A stretch of DNA of 64,000 nt from Arcobacter vandammei (GTDB taxonomy: Bacteria; Campylobacterota; Campylobacteria; Campylobacterales; Arcobacteraceae): contig NZ_JADKPZ010000003.1 of the NCBI RefSeq assembly GCF_016106035.1, positions 1 through 64,000 on the forward strand, read 5' to 3'. A program made the position numbers and the translations under genes. Shown in pieces: positions 44,871 through 54,087 of the stretch (position 1 is its first letter; the number at the start of each line of letters is the position of its first letter). Below the pieces are notes generated by a model, which was given only the letters and a program-made list of their open reading frames with translations, ran no database searches and had not been told where the DNA came from.

Positions 44871-45323
44871 TTATACAGCTGGTAAATTATATATCGGAAG
44901 AGTCTCTTTTGAAAATTGTATATTTTCTAAACTCTCTGGTAATTCAAAATCTTGGATTTTACAAAATTCTGGCAAAAAATCTACTTTAATAACTCCATTT
45001 TCATTTATAAAGTATTTTTTCCCCAAAGCCTTTATTGGTGAATTTTGATTAAAAGTAAAACCATCTACTGCTAAAAACTCTATATTTTTAATTTGTGTAA
45101 GAGTTTTTAGAAAAATATATGCTATTTTTATAGACATAAAAGAACCAGGTGTATTTACATAAGAGATTGTTTTTATATCGAACTCTTTTAGTAAATTTTC
45201 AAATAAAAGAGGTAGTTTATCAGATGTAAGTCCATCTAATTTTATCTCTTTTAATAGTTTTTTATTTTTATAAATACCAATTAATAAAGGGTTTGAAATA
45301 GTTATTACTAAAATTTCAATCAA
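44871..45323 (-). CDS. tsaB: TsaB-like tRNA t6A accessory protein (short form)
   Basis: A 150-residue protein matching the N-terminal lobe of TsaB, which scaffolds TsaD in threonylcarbamoyladenosine synthesis. DKLPLLFENLLKEF and YVNTPGSFMSIKIAYIFLKTL correspond to the family's G-PGSFTG-R helix region. E. coli TsaB has about 231 residues, so the second lobe is largely missing. The neighbours on both sides (lpxC, thrB) match the C. jejuni order, where a short protein occupies this slot. The ORF is intact, so a natural short form is likelier than decay. Confidence 0.72.
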   Translation of the reverse strand: MIEILVITISNPLLIGIYKNKKLLKEIKLDGLTSDKLPLLFENLLKEFDIKTISYVNTPGSFMSIKIAYIFLKTLTQIKNIEFLAVDGFTFNQNSPIKALGKKYFINENGVIKVDFLPEFCKIQDFELPESLENIQFSKETLPIYNLPAV

Positions 45324-45326
45324 CTT

Positions 45327-46235
45327 TTACTCGCTTAGTTGTTTTGCAAAAGCTAATTCAAATACTTCAGCTTCTTTTTTAGCCTCTTCTAAATCAACAA
45401 TCTCGTAATTTTCTTTATCTTCATAAAGTTTTTTTGTTAATAGATGATTTAAGTGGTGGCTTCCAGCAACTGCATCATATTCACCTATCATTGTATATTC
45501 TAAAAGTGCCATATCCCCAATCGCATCTAAAATTTTATGTCTTACAAACTCATCATCATATCTAAGCCCTTCAGGATTTAGAATTTTTGATTCATCTAAA
45601 ACTATTGCATTTTCCATAGACCCACCAAGAGCTAAACCTATACTTCTTAAGTATTGAACTTCATGTAGAAAACCAAAAGTTCTAGCTTTTGCAATACTCT
45701 CTTTGTACTCTTCAATAGAGTAATCAAAATGATATTTTTGGCTTCCAATTGCTGGATGGTTAAATTTGATTTCAAAGTCATAAATAATTCTATTAGATGG
45801 TTTTAAACTAACTCTTTTCCCATCTTCTGTTGATACAGATACCTCTTTTTTTATTTTTATAACTTTTTTGCTCTCTTCTTGCTCTTTAATTCCTGCTTCT
45901 TCTATTAGCATACAATATCCTGAAGCACTTCCATCAAGAATAGGAATTTCATCATTATCTAAAATAATTCTTAAATTATCAATTCCATAGGCATAAATAG
46001 CAGATAAAAGATGTTCAATAGTTGAAACTATAACTCCATCTTTCCCCAAAACTGTTGCCATTTTTGTATCTACAACAAACTCTTTTTTAAGTGGAATTGT
46101 AACAGCTGCATCACTTCTATAAATAATAATCCCACTATTTTCTGGAAGTGGCTCTAGCCTCATTTTTACGGGAACTCCTTTATGAAGCCCAACTCCTACA
46201 ATTTCAACACTTTTATTTAATGTTCTTTGTTTCAT
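45327..46235 (-). CDS. lpxC: UDP-3-O-acyl-GlcNAc deacetylase LpxC
   Basis: A 302-residue zinc enzyme that makes the committed step of lipid A synthesis. The start [20 protein letters not shown] is standard, as are [18 protein letters not shown] (zinc His), [14 protein letters not shown] (zinc His and Asp) and GSHHLNHLL (catalytic His). The ATG at 46235 is chosen over one 12 bases earlier because it aligns with the family and has GGAAA at proper spacing. It overlaps the M23 gene by 23 bases. Confidence 0.95.
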   Translation of the reverse strand: MKQRTLNKSVEIVGVGLHKGVPVKMRLEPLPENSGIIIYRSDAAVTIPLKKEFVVDTKMATVLGKDGVIVSTIEHLLSAIYAYGIDNLRIILDNDEIPILDGSASGYCMLIEEAGIKEQEESKKVIKIKKEVSVSTEDGKRVSLKPSNRIIYDFEIKFNHPAIGSQKYHFDYSIEEYKESIAKARTFGFLHEVQYLRSIGLALGGSMENAIVLDESKILNPEGLRYDDEFVRHKILDAIGDMALLEYTMIGEYDAVAGSHHLNHLLTKKLYEDKENYEIVDLEEAKKEAEVFELAFAKQLSE

Positions 46236-47649
46236 TTTTGTTTCCATCCATAATTTTTATTGCACTATTTATAGTATTTGTAAGATTTAATTTTATCCAA
46301 TTATAATCTAGCCATTCATTTGGATTTGCTTCAATTCCTTGAATTAAAATTCCAAAATGTAAGTGATCTCCAAAAACTGCACCTGTTGATCCAGTATTTG
46401 CAATATGTGCACCAGCATTTACAAAATCTCCAACTTCAACATTTTGGCTACTTGTATGAGCATATAAAGATGAAACACCATATCCATGGTCAATAATAAT
46501 ACTATTTCCATAAATTCCTAAATAATCTTTAAATATAACTTTACCAGCATTTGTTGTATATATATTTGCTTGTTTTGTACTTGCCCAATCCATTCCTAAA
46601 TGCCAAGCTTCATCTATTTTTTCATCATTATAAAAATAGTGTCTTCTCTCACCAAACATAGCAAAAGTTGCTGCATTTGTCATTCTTACAAAAGTTTTTA
46701 GCTCAAAAGGAATTTCACTAGAATTTACAAAGTTTTTTCTTGTTACATCTTTCATAGTTTTAAGATTTTTTGCTCTTAAATCTTTATTTGTTTTTACAAA
46801 AGCTTCAGAAATAGAGTCAGGAACACTCTCATTACTTAGTTCTAAAACATTCTTACTTACACTATTTACAAAGTCATCACTAATTTTTAGATTATCAATT
46901 TTTGGTTTGAAACTTTGAATATAAAAAGGAACTCTCATACTTGATCTATTTCCTGCACTATCTTTTGCAATAATATTTACACCTTTAAACTCATTTATAT
47001 CTATTGGCCAAGTTATAATTGAGATGAAATAGTTGTTTTTTCTAAAAGGAAACATCTCAAAAATCTCTTGGTCATTAAAAGATACATAATAATCTTTTAG
47101 GTTTTCATCTTGAATTTCAGCAATTAAAATTCCACTTCCGCCTTGTTTTATCATATATGAATTTGAAATTACATTTATAATTGGGCTTCTTCTATCAACA
47201 ATTAAATTTGTATTTTTTAGGGTTTTATTTCCACTAAAAAAATTCCATTGACTATTATCATAAACTTCAAGGCTAATAGTTCCCTCTTTTGCCTTGATTT
47301 GTTCAGTCATTTTTGGTGCTTTTAATTCAACACTATAAATTCCTTTTTCTAAATCTTCAGCTTCAATTTTGCTATCTAACTCTATATTTGTAGTTCCATC
47401 ATTAAATGTAGCTTTAAATGATTTTATTCCACTTTTTTCTGCAATTAAAACTTTTATTGGAGTTTTTAAATTCCAATAAATCTCTTTTCCTTCTATCTCA
47501 TTTTCAAACTTTACAATAGGTTTTTCTCTTTCAAAAGTTGGAGAGAAAAATATAAAAGCAGCTACTACTAAAACAATAATTAATGCCGCATAAATTGCTA
47601 ATTCATTTAGGCTAAATCTATTTAAATTAATTTTATTTGTAAATTTCAA
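46213..47649 (-). CDS. M23-family peptidoglycan metallopeptidase
   Basis: A 478-residue envelope protein. A membrane helix at about 15-34 ([19 protein letters not shown]) anchors it. Residues 40-330 contain Ig-like strands ([21 protein letters not shown]). The LytM/M23 domain at about 335-460 is intact: [25 protein letters not shown] and GDHLHFGI supply the zinc ligands and active site. It is a likely DD-endopeptidase or shape protein, by family; the order matches the C. jejuni Cj0131-lpxC block. It overlaps the genes on both sides. Confidence 0.9.
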   Translation of the reverse strand: MKFTNKINLNRFSLNELAIYAALIIVLVVAAFIFFSPTFEREKPIVKFENEIEGKEIYWNLKTPIKVLIAEKSGIKSFKATFNDGTTNIELDSKIEAEDLEKGIYSVELKAPKMTEQIKAKEGTISLEVYDNSQWNFFSGNKTLKNTNLIVDRRSPIINVISNSYMIKQGGSGILIAEIQDENLKDYYVSFNDQEIFEMFPFRKNNYFISIITWPIDINEFKGVNIIAKDSAGNRSSMRVPFYIQSFKPKIDNLKISDDFVNSVSKNVLELSNESVPDSISEAFVKTNKDLRAKNLKTMKDVTRKNFVNSSEIPFELKTFVRMTNAATFAMFGERRHYFYNDEKIDEAWHLGMDWASTKQANIYTTNAGKVIFKDYLGIYGNSIIIDHGYGVSSLYAHTSSQNVEVGDFVNAGAHIANTGSTGAVFGDHLHFGILIQGIEANPNEWLDYNWIKLNLTNTINSAIKIMDGNKNETKNIK

Positions 47650-48619
47650 GAATTTCCTTTAATACTAAATTTTTTGCTTCTAAAACATCTTTTATTTCAA
47701 TTGTACAACCAGCAGCATTAAAATGCCCACCACCACCAAAAATAGAAGCTATTTTTGATACATTTACACCATCTTTGCTTCGTAAAGATACTCTACAAGC
47801 ATCATTTGTATATCTAACAAAAAAAGCAATTTTTACTATTGCCATACTCATAATCATATCCAAAGCATCTTCACAATCTCTACTATGTGCTCCTGTACTT
47901 TTAAACCACTCTGGTAAAGCATATATTGTTGCAACTTCTCCATCTTTATAAAGTTCAAGACTCTCTAAAACTTTTGGAATTATTCTATATTTTGCCAAAG
48001 AGTCTCTTCTTAATAGCTTATTTGCAATAAAAGCTGGATTTGCACCATATTCAACTAAAAAATTAACCTTTTTAAAAGTCTCTTCATCACAACGACCTAA
48101 AGAAAAGGCTAAAGTATCATCATAAATTCCAGTATATAAAGCAGTTGCACTATTTTTTGTAATATATAAACCATTATGCTTAAAAAATTCAAAAACTATT
48201 TCAGCTGTACTACTTTTATATGGATCAACTAAATTTATAGTTCCAAAGTTTTCATTTGAAGCATGGTGGTCAAAATTTATAAGTGGAATATCTTTAGGTA
48301 CTTCAAAACCCAATCTTTTGTAAGTTCCACAATCTACACTAATTGCTAAATCATAAAAAGGTGGTAAAATATTTGTAATTTTCTCAAATCTATTTATAAA
48401 ATCAAGATTTTTTGGTAAATCACTACTTATATTAAAAACTTTATGTTTAATCTTATTTTCTGCAAATAAATTTGATAAAGCTAAAGCTCCTCCAATAGAA
48501 TCAGGATCAGGGTTTATATGAGTGATTATTAAAATATATCTACTTTTCTCTATTAATTCTAAAGCCTTTGAGTACAAGCTCATATCTATTTTATTATTTA
48601 AGATAAAATCTTTTTTCAA
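47633..48619 (-). CDS. DHH/DHHA1 phosphoesterase (NrnA-like)
   Basis: A 328-residue phosphoesterase with the DHH motifs THINPDPDSIGGALAL, SVDCGTYKR, NFDHHASNENFG, and the DHHA1 loop FGGGGHFNAAGC. NrnA-type enzymes degrade nano-RNAs, pAp or cyclic-dinucleotide products; which of these applies cannot be decided from sequence. It starts 2 bases after nadC and overlaps the M23 gene by 17. Confidence 0.87.
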   Translation of the reverse strand: MKKDFILNNKIDMSLYSKALELIEKSRYILIITHINPDPDSIGGALALSNLFAENKIKHKVFNISSDLPKNLDFINRFEKITNILPPFYDLAISVDCGTYKRLGFEVPKDIPLINFDHHASNENFGTINLVDPYKSSTAEIVFEFFKHNGLYITKNSATALYTGIYDDTLAFSLGRCDEETFKKVNFLVEYGANPAFIANKLLRRDSLAKYRIIPKVLESLELYKDGEVATIYALPEWFKSTGAHSRDCEDALDMIMSMAIVKIAFFVRYTNDACRVSLRSKDGVNVSKIASIFGGGGHFNAAGCTIEIKDVLEAKNLVLKEILEIYK

Positions 48620-48621
48620 AA

Positions 48622-49443
48622 TTAATCAACTCTCATTGAAAAATCAAGCCAAGTTGCTTGATGAATAATACTTCCACTTGAAACTGCATCAACACCTGTA
48701 AGTGCATATTCTCTAATCGTTTTTAAACTTACATTTCCACTAGCTTCAAGCATAATATATGGATAGTTCTTGTTTCTAAATTCAACAACTTCTTTTATTT
48801 GTGTTGGAGTCATATTATCACACATAATAATATCTGCTCCTGCATCCATAGCTGTTTTAACTTGTTCAAAAGTTTCACACTCTATTTCTATTTTTGTAAC
48901 CCAAGATATTCTTTTTCTAGCTTTTTTTACAAACTCTTTTAAGTTATCTATTGTTCTTAAGTGAGTATCTTTTAACATCAAACAATCATCAAGCCCAAGT
49001 CTATGATTTATTGCTCCACCAATTCTTGAAGCATATTTTTCAAAATCTCTTAAATGTGGTCTTGTTTTTCTAGTATCAAGTAAAACTACATTTAAATCTT
49101 CTATTTGACTTGAAAATTTATTTGCCATTGTTGCTATTCCACTTGCATGTTGAAGCATATTTAAAAAACTTCTCTCTGTTGAAAGTAGTTTTGAAGCTCT
49201 ACCTTCAAGTTTTGCCAAAATATCCCCAGCTTTTATTTTATCTCCATCTTTTTTTAGAAACTCAACTTTTAGTTTTTCTGTTCGTGCAAGAATATCAGCA
49301 TACATAACACCTGCTAAAATACCTTCACTTTTAGAGATAACTTTAGCTGTAAAATTCCCCTCAGGAGCAATATCATAAAATAGATCTCCTCTTCCATTAT
49401 CTTCAGTAATTGCTTGTTTTACAAACCTTTTTATATGTATCAT
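48622..49443 (-). CDS. nadC: Nicotinate-nucleotide pyrophosphorylase NadC
   Basis: A 273-residue enzyme that turns quinolinate and PRPP into nicotinate mononucleotide. EDNGRGDLFYDIAP, FLNMLQHASGIAT, LLDTRKTRPHLRDFEKYA and IGGAINHRLGLDDCLMLKDTH are the substrate-binding segments, and LEASGNVSL-x-TIREYALTGVD lies near the end. It overlaps the nadA stop by 4 bases. Confidence 0.96.
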   Translation of the reverse strand: MIHIKRFVKQAITEDNGRGDLFYDIAPEGNFTAKVISKSEGILAGVMYADILARTEKLKVEFLKKDGDKIKAGDILAKLEGRASKLLSTERSFLNMLQHASGIATMANKFSSQIEDLNVVLLDTRKTRPHLRDFEKYASRIGGAINHRLGLDDCLMLKDTHLRTIDNLKEFVKKARKRISWVTKIEIECETFEQVKTAMDAGADIIMCDNMTPTQIKEVVEFRNKNYPYIMLEASGNVSLKTIREYALTGVDAVSSGSIIHQATWLDFSMRVD

Positions 49444-50429
49444 ATTTCAAACATCCTTTCAAGTGCTATTTTTGCCCAATGTCTAGTTTTTTCATCTACT
49501 TTAATCTCTGTTAATTCGCTTATTTTATTATCTTTTATAGATTTTAAAGTTGTATAAACATGCTCTAAAGTTGTCTCATTCATAGTTGGACACTCTGGTT
49601 TTGTCGAACTTAAAATATATGTATTTTTCTCTCTTAATCTATTTACCATATTAAACTCTGTTCCAACAACAACTTTTTGCTCAATTGGAAGTTCTTTTAT
49701 ATACTTAATTAATTGAGAAGTTGAGCCAACAAAATCAGCTTTATCACAAACAGCAGGATCACATTCAGGATGAACAGCTACAAGTATTCCAGGGTATTTT
49801 TCTCTATAAAAATCTATATCATCAATATTAAACTGCTGATGAACAGAGCAAAAACCATTGTAACAGATAATATCAGCCTCTTTTAAATTTGTTCCATCTC
49901 CAATAACTGCCGATTTTAGCCCTAAACTTTTTGCAAAGTTTTGCCCTAAACAACGATCAGGAACAAAAAAGATTTTTTTGCCAGATTTTAAACCTTTTTC
50001 AATAATTTTATAAGCATTTGAAGATGTACAAACCATTCCACCCATCTCTCCAACTCTTGCTTTTACACTTGCACTTGAGTTGATATATGTAATTGGTAAA
50101 ATATCATCATTTGATATTCCAGCTTCATTCATTTTTTTTAGATTTTCTAAGAAATATGATTCATCTATCATTCTAGCCATTGCACAACAGGCAATTCTTG
50201 GCATTAAAACTCTTTTTTGTGGATTTAAAATTTTTGCACTCTCACCCATAAATCCTACACCACAAAATACAACAAACTCTTTTGGGCTTTCCATTACTTT
50301 TTTTGCTAATTCTAAACTATCGCCCGTAATATCAGCTAGTTCAAAGACTTCATCTCTTTGATAAAAGTGTGCTACAAGTACAACATCTAGCTCTTTTTTT
50401 AGTTTTAAAATCTCTTCTTTATAATTCAA
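49440..50429 (-). CDS. nadA: Quinolinate synthase NadA
   Basis: A 329-residue [4Fe-4S] enzyme that condenses iminoaspartate with dihydroxyacetone phosphate. VAHFYQRDEVFELADITGDSLELAK, VFCGVGFMGESAKIL, GMVCTSSNA, AVHPECDPAVCDKAD and TEFNMVNRL give the substrate and cluster cysteine segments. The start codon is TTG with AAAGG upstream. It is the first gene of the 12-gene run. nadB is not adjacent. Confidence 0.95.
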   Translation of the reverse strand: MNYKEEILKLKKELDVVLVAHFYQRDEVFELADITGDSLELAKKVMESPKEFVVFCGVGFMGESAKILNPQKRVLMPRIACCAMARMIDESYFLENLKKMNEAGISNDDILPITYINSSASVKARVGEMGGMVCTSSNAYKIIEKGLKSGKKIFFVPDRCLGQNFAKSLGLKSAVIGDGTNLKEADIICYNGFCSVHQQFNIDDIDFYREKYPGILVAVHPECDPAVCDKADFVGSTSQLIKYIKELPIEQKVVVGTEFNMVNRLREKNTYILSSTKPECPTMNETTLEHVYTTLKSIKDNKISELTEIKVDEKTRHWAKIALERMFEI

Positions 50430-50462
50430 TAATAGTACCTTTATATATTTTTATTAAGTGGG

Positions 50463-50468
50463 AATATA
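50463..50468 (-). promoter_or_regulatory. Candidate -10 box for the nadA operon
   Basis: TATATT on the minus strand, 34 bases before the nadA TTG, in the short gap divergent from plsY. Confidence 0.35.
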
Positions 50469-50481
50469 GCAAAATTTTGGT

Positions 50482-50487
50482 TATAAT
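50482..50487 (+). promoter_or_regulatory. -10 box for plsY-folB-argD
   Basis: TATAAT in the context TGGTTATAATCCC, 35 bases before the plsY ATG at 50522. It places the transcript start downstream of any upstream in-frame start codon. Confidence 0.5.
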
Positions 50488-50521
50488 CCCATTTAATTTT
50501 AATAAACAACAAAGGTTATTG

Positions 50522-51148
50522 ATGGATTTTTTAACAAATCAAAATATAATTTTTTATCTTTTGGCATATTTAATTGGTTCAATTCCATTTGGACTTATTT
50601 TGGCGAAAGTTTTCGCAAAAGTTGATATAAAAACTCAAGGAAGTGGAAGTATTGGGGCTACAAATGTTTTAAGAGTAGTAAAACAAACAAATCCAGCTTT
50701 GGCAAAAAAATTGGGAATAGCAACTGTTATTTTGGATGCTTTAAAAGGAACAGTTTTGATTCTAATTGCTAAGTATATTTTTGACTTAAGTGATGAAACT
50801 CTTTGGGGAATGGCAGTTTTAAGTGTTTTAGGACATTGTTATTCAATATATTTAGGACTTGAAGGTGGGAAAGGAGTTGCTACTGGGCTAGGTGTTTATA
50901 TTGCTCTTATTCCTATTCCAACTTTAATTGGAGCAGTTGTTTGGCTTGTATTTGCAAAAGTTTTAAAAATATCTTCACTTTCAAGCCTTTTGGGACTTAT
51001 TGCAGTTGTTATAAGTGCAATTTTGATAAATGATGGTTTAAATGTAGGTTCGAATGCTCCTATGTACATAATAGCCTTTATAATTTTATACAAGCACATT
51101 CCAAATATTATAAGGCTTGTAAAAGGTGAAGAGAAAAAAGTAATATGA
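50522..51148 (+). CDS. plsY: Acyl-phosphate glycerol-3-phosphate acyltransferase PlsY
   Basis: A 208-residue polytopic inner-membrane enzyme making lysophosphatidate. The three catalytic loops are present: GSIPFGLILAK, GSGSIGATNVLRVV and GHCYSIYLGLEGGKGVATGLG. Five or so membrane helices are visible. The ATG at 50522 has AAGG upstream; a long in-frame extension back to 50369 would overlap the nadA start and is rejected. It overlaps folB by 4 bases. Confidence 0.95.
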   Translation: MDFLTNQNIIFYLLAYLIGSIPFGLILAKVFAKVDIKTQGSGSIGATNVLRVVKQTNPALAKKLGIATVILDALKGTVLILIAKYIFDLSDETLWGMAVLSVLGHCYSIYLGLEGGKGVATGLGVYIALIPIPTLIGAVVWLVFAKVLKISSLSSLLGLIAVVISAILINDGLNVGSNAPMYIIAFIILYKHIPNIIRLVKGEEKKVI

Positions 51149-51456
51149 CAATATATATTGAAGATTTAACTTTTAAATGTATTATTGGAATACTTGATTT
51201 TGAAAGAAAAAAAAAGCAAAGAGTTATTGTAAATCTAAGTTTTGATTATGAGTTTAAAGATGGCTCATTTATTGATTATTCAGAAGTTAGCCAACTTATA
51301 AAAGAGACAATGAAAGAGCGAAAATTTGAGCTTTTAGAAGATGCTGTTAAAACTGTAGCAAAACTGATACAAAAAAATTATGAGATAAGAAATTTAAAAT
51401 TAAAAATTTCTAAACCAGATATTTTAAAAGATTGTATAGTAAGTCTTAGTTTATGA
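51145..51456 (+). CDS. folB: Dihydroneopterin aldolase FolB
   Basis: A 103-residue tunnelling-fold enzyme of folate synthesis. The start IYIEDLTFKCIIGILDFERKKKQRV and LLEDAVKTVAKLIQKNY match the family, and the late LKLKISKPD segment is standard. It is translationally coupled to plsY by a 4-base overlap. Confidence 0.85.
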   Translation: MTIYIEDLTFKCIIGILDFERKKKQRVIVNLSFDYEFKDGSFIDYSEVSQLIKETMKERKFELLEDAVKTVAKLIQKNYEIRNLKLKISKPDILKDCIVSLSL

Positions 51457-51485
51457 TATATTTTATATAAAGTTAGGAAAAAATT

Positions 51486-52676
51486 ATGAAAGAGATAGAA
51501 AAATTAGATAAAGATTATGTTCTTCATACATATGCTAGAAATTATGTAAATTTCAAAAAAGGTCTGAATGCAACACTATATGATGATTCAAACAGAGATT
51601 ATATTGATTTTACTTCAGGAATTGGAGTAACAAGTGTTGGGCATGGAAATCCTAGAGTTGCGAAAAGAATTTTTGAACAAGCTTCAAATTTACTTCACAC
51701 TTCAAATCTTTATGCAATAGAGCCTCAAGCACTTTTAGCAAAAAAGATAAATGAATTAAGTGGATATGATATTAGAACTTTTTTTGCAAATAGTGGAGCT
51801 GAAGCAAATGAAGGAGCTATAAAAATAGCTAGAACTTACGGAAAAACAAAGTTTGAGAAAAAAAGATTTAAAATCATAACTTTAGAGAACTCATTTCACG
51901 GAAGAACAATAACAACGGTAAAAGCAACAGGGCAAAGCTCTTTTCATCAAGATAAGTTTGCACCATATCCAGATGGTTTTTCTTTTAATGCAATAGATGA
52001 TGTTTATAATGCAATAGATGATGAAACAGTTGCAGTTATGATTGAGCTTGTGCAAGGTGAAGGTGGAGTTTTTCCATTTCCAAAAGATAAAATTCAAGAA
52101 CTTGCAAAGTTTTTAAAACAAAATGATATTTTATTAATTGTAGATGAAGTTCAAACGGGAGTTTTTAGAACTGGTGAGTTTTTAGCTTCAAATTTATATG
52201 AGATTGAACCTGATATTATAACTTTAGCAAAAGGGCTAGGTGGTGGAGTTCCAATTGGTGCAGTTCTAACTAAACACAAAGATATTTGGGGTGCTGGAGA
52301 TCATGGAAGTACTTTTGGTGGAAACTATCTTGTAACTGCAACAGGGCTTGAAGTTTTAGATATTTTAGAAGATTTAAAAGATAGTGGAAAATTAGATGAA
52401 ACTGTTATTTATTTCTCAAAAAAACTAAATGATATTTTTGAAGCAAACAAAGATATATTTTTATCTCATGTTGGTCTTGGACTAATGAGAGGTTTAAGAG
52501 TAAAAGATGCAGATACTTTAGGAAATATAATCAAAGCTGCATTTGAGCAAGGTTTAATGGTGCTAAAATCTGGAAATAATACTTTAAGATTTTTACCAGC
52601 ATTAACTATCTCAAAATCTGAAATTGATGAAGGTTTTATAAGACTTCAAAAAGCAATTAATAAAATTAAAGCCTAA
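51486..52676 (+). CDS. argD: Acetylornithine aminotransferase ArgD
   Basis: A 396-residue class III PLP aminotransferase of arginine synthesis (some also act as succinyldiaminopimelate aminotransferase). FANSGAEANEGAIKIAR, FHGRTITTVKATG, LIVDEVQTGVFRTG and the lysine in ITLAKGLGGGVPIGA are typical. A TAGGA ribosome site precedes the ATG. It is 29 bases after folB and ends at a terminator. Confidence 0.93.
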   Translation: MKEIEKLDKDYVLHTYARNYVNFKKGLNATLYDDSNRDYIDFTSGIGVTSVGHGNPRVAKRIFEQASNLLHTSNLYAIEPQALLAKKINELSGYDIRTFFANSGAEANEGAIKIARTYGKTKFEKKRFKIITLENSFHGRTITTVKATGQSSFHQDKFAPYPDGFSFNAIDDVYNAIDDETVAVMIELVQGEGGVFPFPKDKIQELAKFLKQNDILLIVDEVQTGVFRTGEFLASNLYEIEPDIITLAKGLGGGVPIGAVLTKHKDIWGAGDHGSTFGGNYLVTATGLEVLDILEDLKDSGKLDETVIYFSKKLNDIFEANKDIFLSHVGLGLMRGLRVKDADTLGNIIKAAFEQGLMVLKSGNNTLRFLPALTISKSEIDEGFIRLQKAINKIKA

Positions 52677-52687
52677 AGGTAAAAGAT

Positions 52688-52719
52688 AAAAATTTAAGAG
52701 AATAATCTCTTAAATTTTT
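52688..52719 (+). terminator. Intrinsic terminator after argD
   Basis: A 14-base perfect stem (AAAAATTTAAGAGA against TCTCTTAAATTTTT) with a 4-base loop, ending in five T. Confidence 0.8.
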
Positions 52720-52730
52720 GAATTTAAAAT

Positions 52731-52750
52731 TATTTGTCAAATGACAAATA
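52731..52750. terminator. 20-base palindrome in the argD/thioredoxin-like gap
   Basis: TATTTGTCA (52731-52739) and TGACAAATA (52742-52750) are perfect reverse complements with two A between. It lies between convergent genes, so a terminator for the minus-strand gene is likely, though its compact dyad also resembles a repressor site. Confidence 0.45.
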
Positions 52751-52801
52751 AATTCTACACAAATCTAGTATCAATTTGGTAACAAAATGAAAAAAATCAT
52801 T

Positions 52802-53818
52802 TTATTCACCAACATTTATTGTTTCACCGCTTTTAATAAGTTCATCTTGTCTTACTCTTAAATAGTCTAAATAGCTATTTGGATACTGTATATAGTTTTT
52901 CCCACTAACATATCTTAGCACTTCTTTAAAGTGAAATGGAAAAAGTAAAGCATCTATAGTAGAAATTAATTTATTATTATCATAAAGTAAAATCCCTGGT
53001 CTATAATCAAGATTTATTTTTGCTATTAACTCTTTTGGAGTTGTTTTTATACCATCTGGAGTGATTAGCTCTTTTGAACTAGAAGCATCAACTCTTACAA
53101 CTGTAAATTTAGAAAATTCATCTTTTACATCTTTATTTGTAAGAATTTTTGAGTGAAAATGCTCACATTGAGTACAAGATCCATCTTCAAAAATAATAGC
53201 CACAGGAGTTTTGATTTTTGATAAATCATTTATATCTTTAAACATTTTATTTGCTTGAAGTTTATAAATTTCTTTTTTCTCAACTTTATTTAAATATGTA
53301 GCTAAATCTGTAGTTTCATATTTTTTTGTTTGAACAAAATCTAAAATATATTGAAAATCAACAGGGTTTCTATAACCATTTACTCTTGCTATTATCTCTT
53401 TATTTGGAGAGAAAAATAGAACAGTTGGACTATATTGGATTTTTAATTTTTGTGTTAAACCTTTTTCAGTTACAACATCACCATCAACCCAAGTTATCTC
53501 TTTACTTCCTTTTACATTTAGCTCAATTACATCAAAATTTGCTTTTATAAACTGACTTGTTTTATTGTCATCTTCAAAGTTTTCTTTTAACATTTTAGAA
53601 CAATATGGACAACCCTCAAAATCTAAAAATATCATAAAGTGTCTATTTTTTGCACTTGCTTCTTCAATATCTTCAGCAATATCCAAAAAACTATCTTTAA
53701 ACCAGCTAGGAACTGAGTGATTTGAAGCACCAATTACTTTTCCCTCTTTTGCACTTAAACTTGTCACTAATAATAATGAAGCAAAAAGTGCTATTAAGTT
53801 TTTAAATATAAAATTCAT
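52802..53818 (-). CDS. Secreted double-thioredoxin-fold protein (SoxW-like)
   Basis: A 338-residue periplasmic protein. Residues 1-23 form a signal peptide (ALFASLLLVTSLSAKEG). The first thioredoxin-like domain (about 45-155) has the redox pair GCPYCSKML. The second (about 205-310) has GSCTQCEHFHSK and a similar HHH-like layout, so two tandem CxxC domains are present. Relatives act in periplasmic disulfide exchange, for example cytochrome c assembly. It is divergent from ccoG. The substrate is unknown. Confidence 0.83.
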   Translation of the reverse strand: MNFIFKNLIALFASLLLVTSLSAKEGKVIGASNHSVPSWFKDSFLDIAEDIEEASAKNRHFMIFLDFEGCPYCSKMLKENFEDDNKTSQFIKANFDVIELNVKGSKEITWVDGDVVTEKGLTQKLKIQYSPTVLFFSPNKEIIARVNGYRNPVDFQYILDFVQTKKYETTDLATYLNKVEKKEIYKLQANKMFKDINDLSKIKTPVAIIFEDGSCTQCEHFHSKILTNKDVKDEFSKFTVVRVDASSSKELITPDGIKTTPKELIAKINLDYRPGILLYDNNKLISTIDALLFPFHFKEVLRYVSGKNYIQYPNSYLDYLRVRQDELIKSGETINVGE

Positions 53819-53836
53819 AACCTTTCCTTATTTGAA

Positions 53837-53852
53837 ATAGAATCTATTCTAT
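53837..53852. promoter_or_regulatory. Palindrome upstream of the double-thioredoxin gene
   Basis: ATAGAAT and ATTCTAT flank two central bases, 19 bases before the ATG of the minus-strand gene. The core AATCTATT is the same as in box 1 at 30885-30902. It may be an operator; in AT-rich DNA chance is possible. The rest of the 269-base gap to ccoG holds only AT-rich sequence with several TATAAT-like boxes. Confidence 0.3.
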
Positions 53853-54087
53853 AAAATATTTGGTTAATTATTATATAAAAAATATAATTTTATATAAATT
53901 GAATTAATTATATTTCTTTTAGCAACAGTTTTTGTAAAAATAAATAATTTTAGACATTAAATGATATTATTTCTATATAAAATTAAAAGTAATAAAGATT
54001 TAATTATAACTAAAACTTATGAATATTTATGCAAATAATAAGCTTTATTTATATAAAATCTCAATATATTATAAAAAGGTTTACAAA

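Noticed and set aside
50369-50521. N-terminal extension of plsY
   Set aside because: It would overlap the divergent nadA start and precede the -10 box at 50482; the ATG at 50522 gives the family N-terminus and has a ribosome site.
54019-54087. N-terminal extension of ccoG
   Set aside because: The extra 23 residues are low-complexity and unconserved in character; AAGG precedes only the ATG at 54088.
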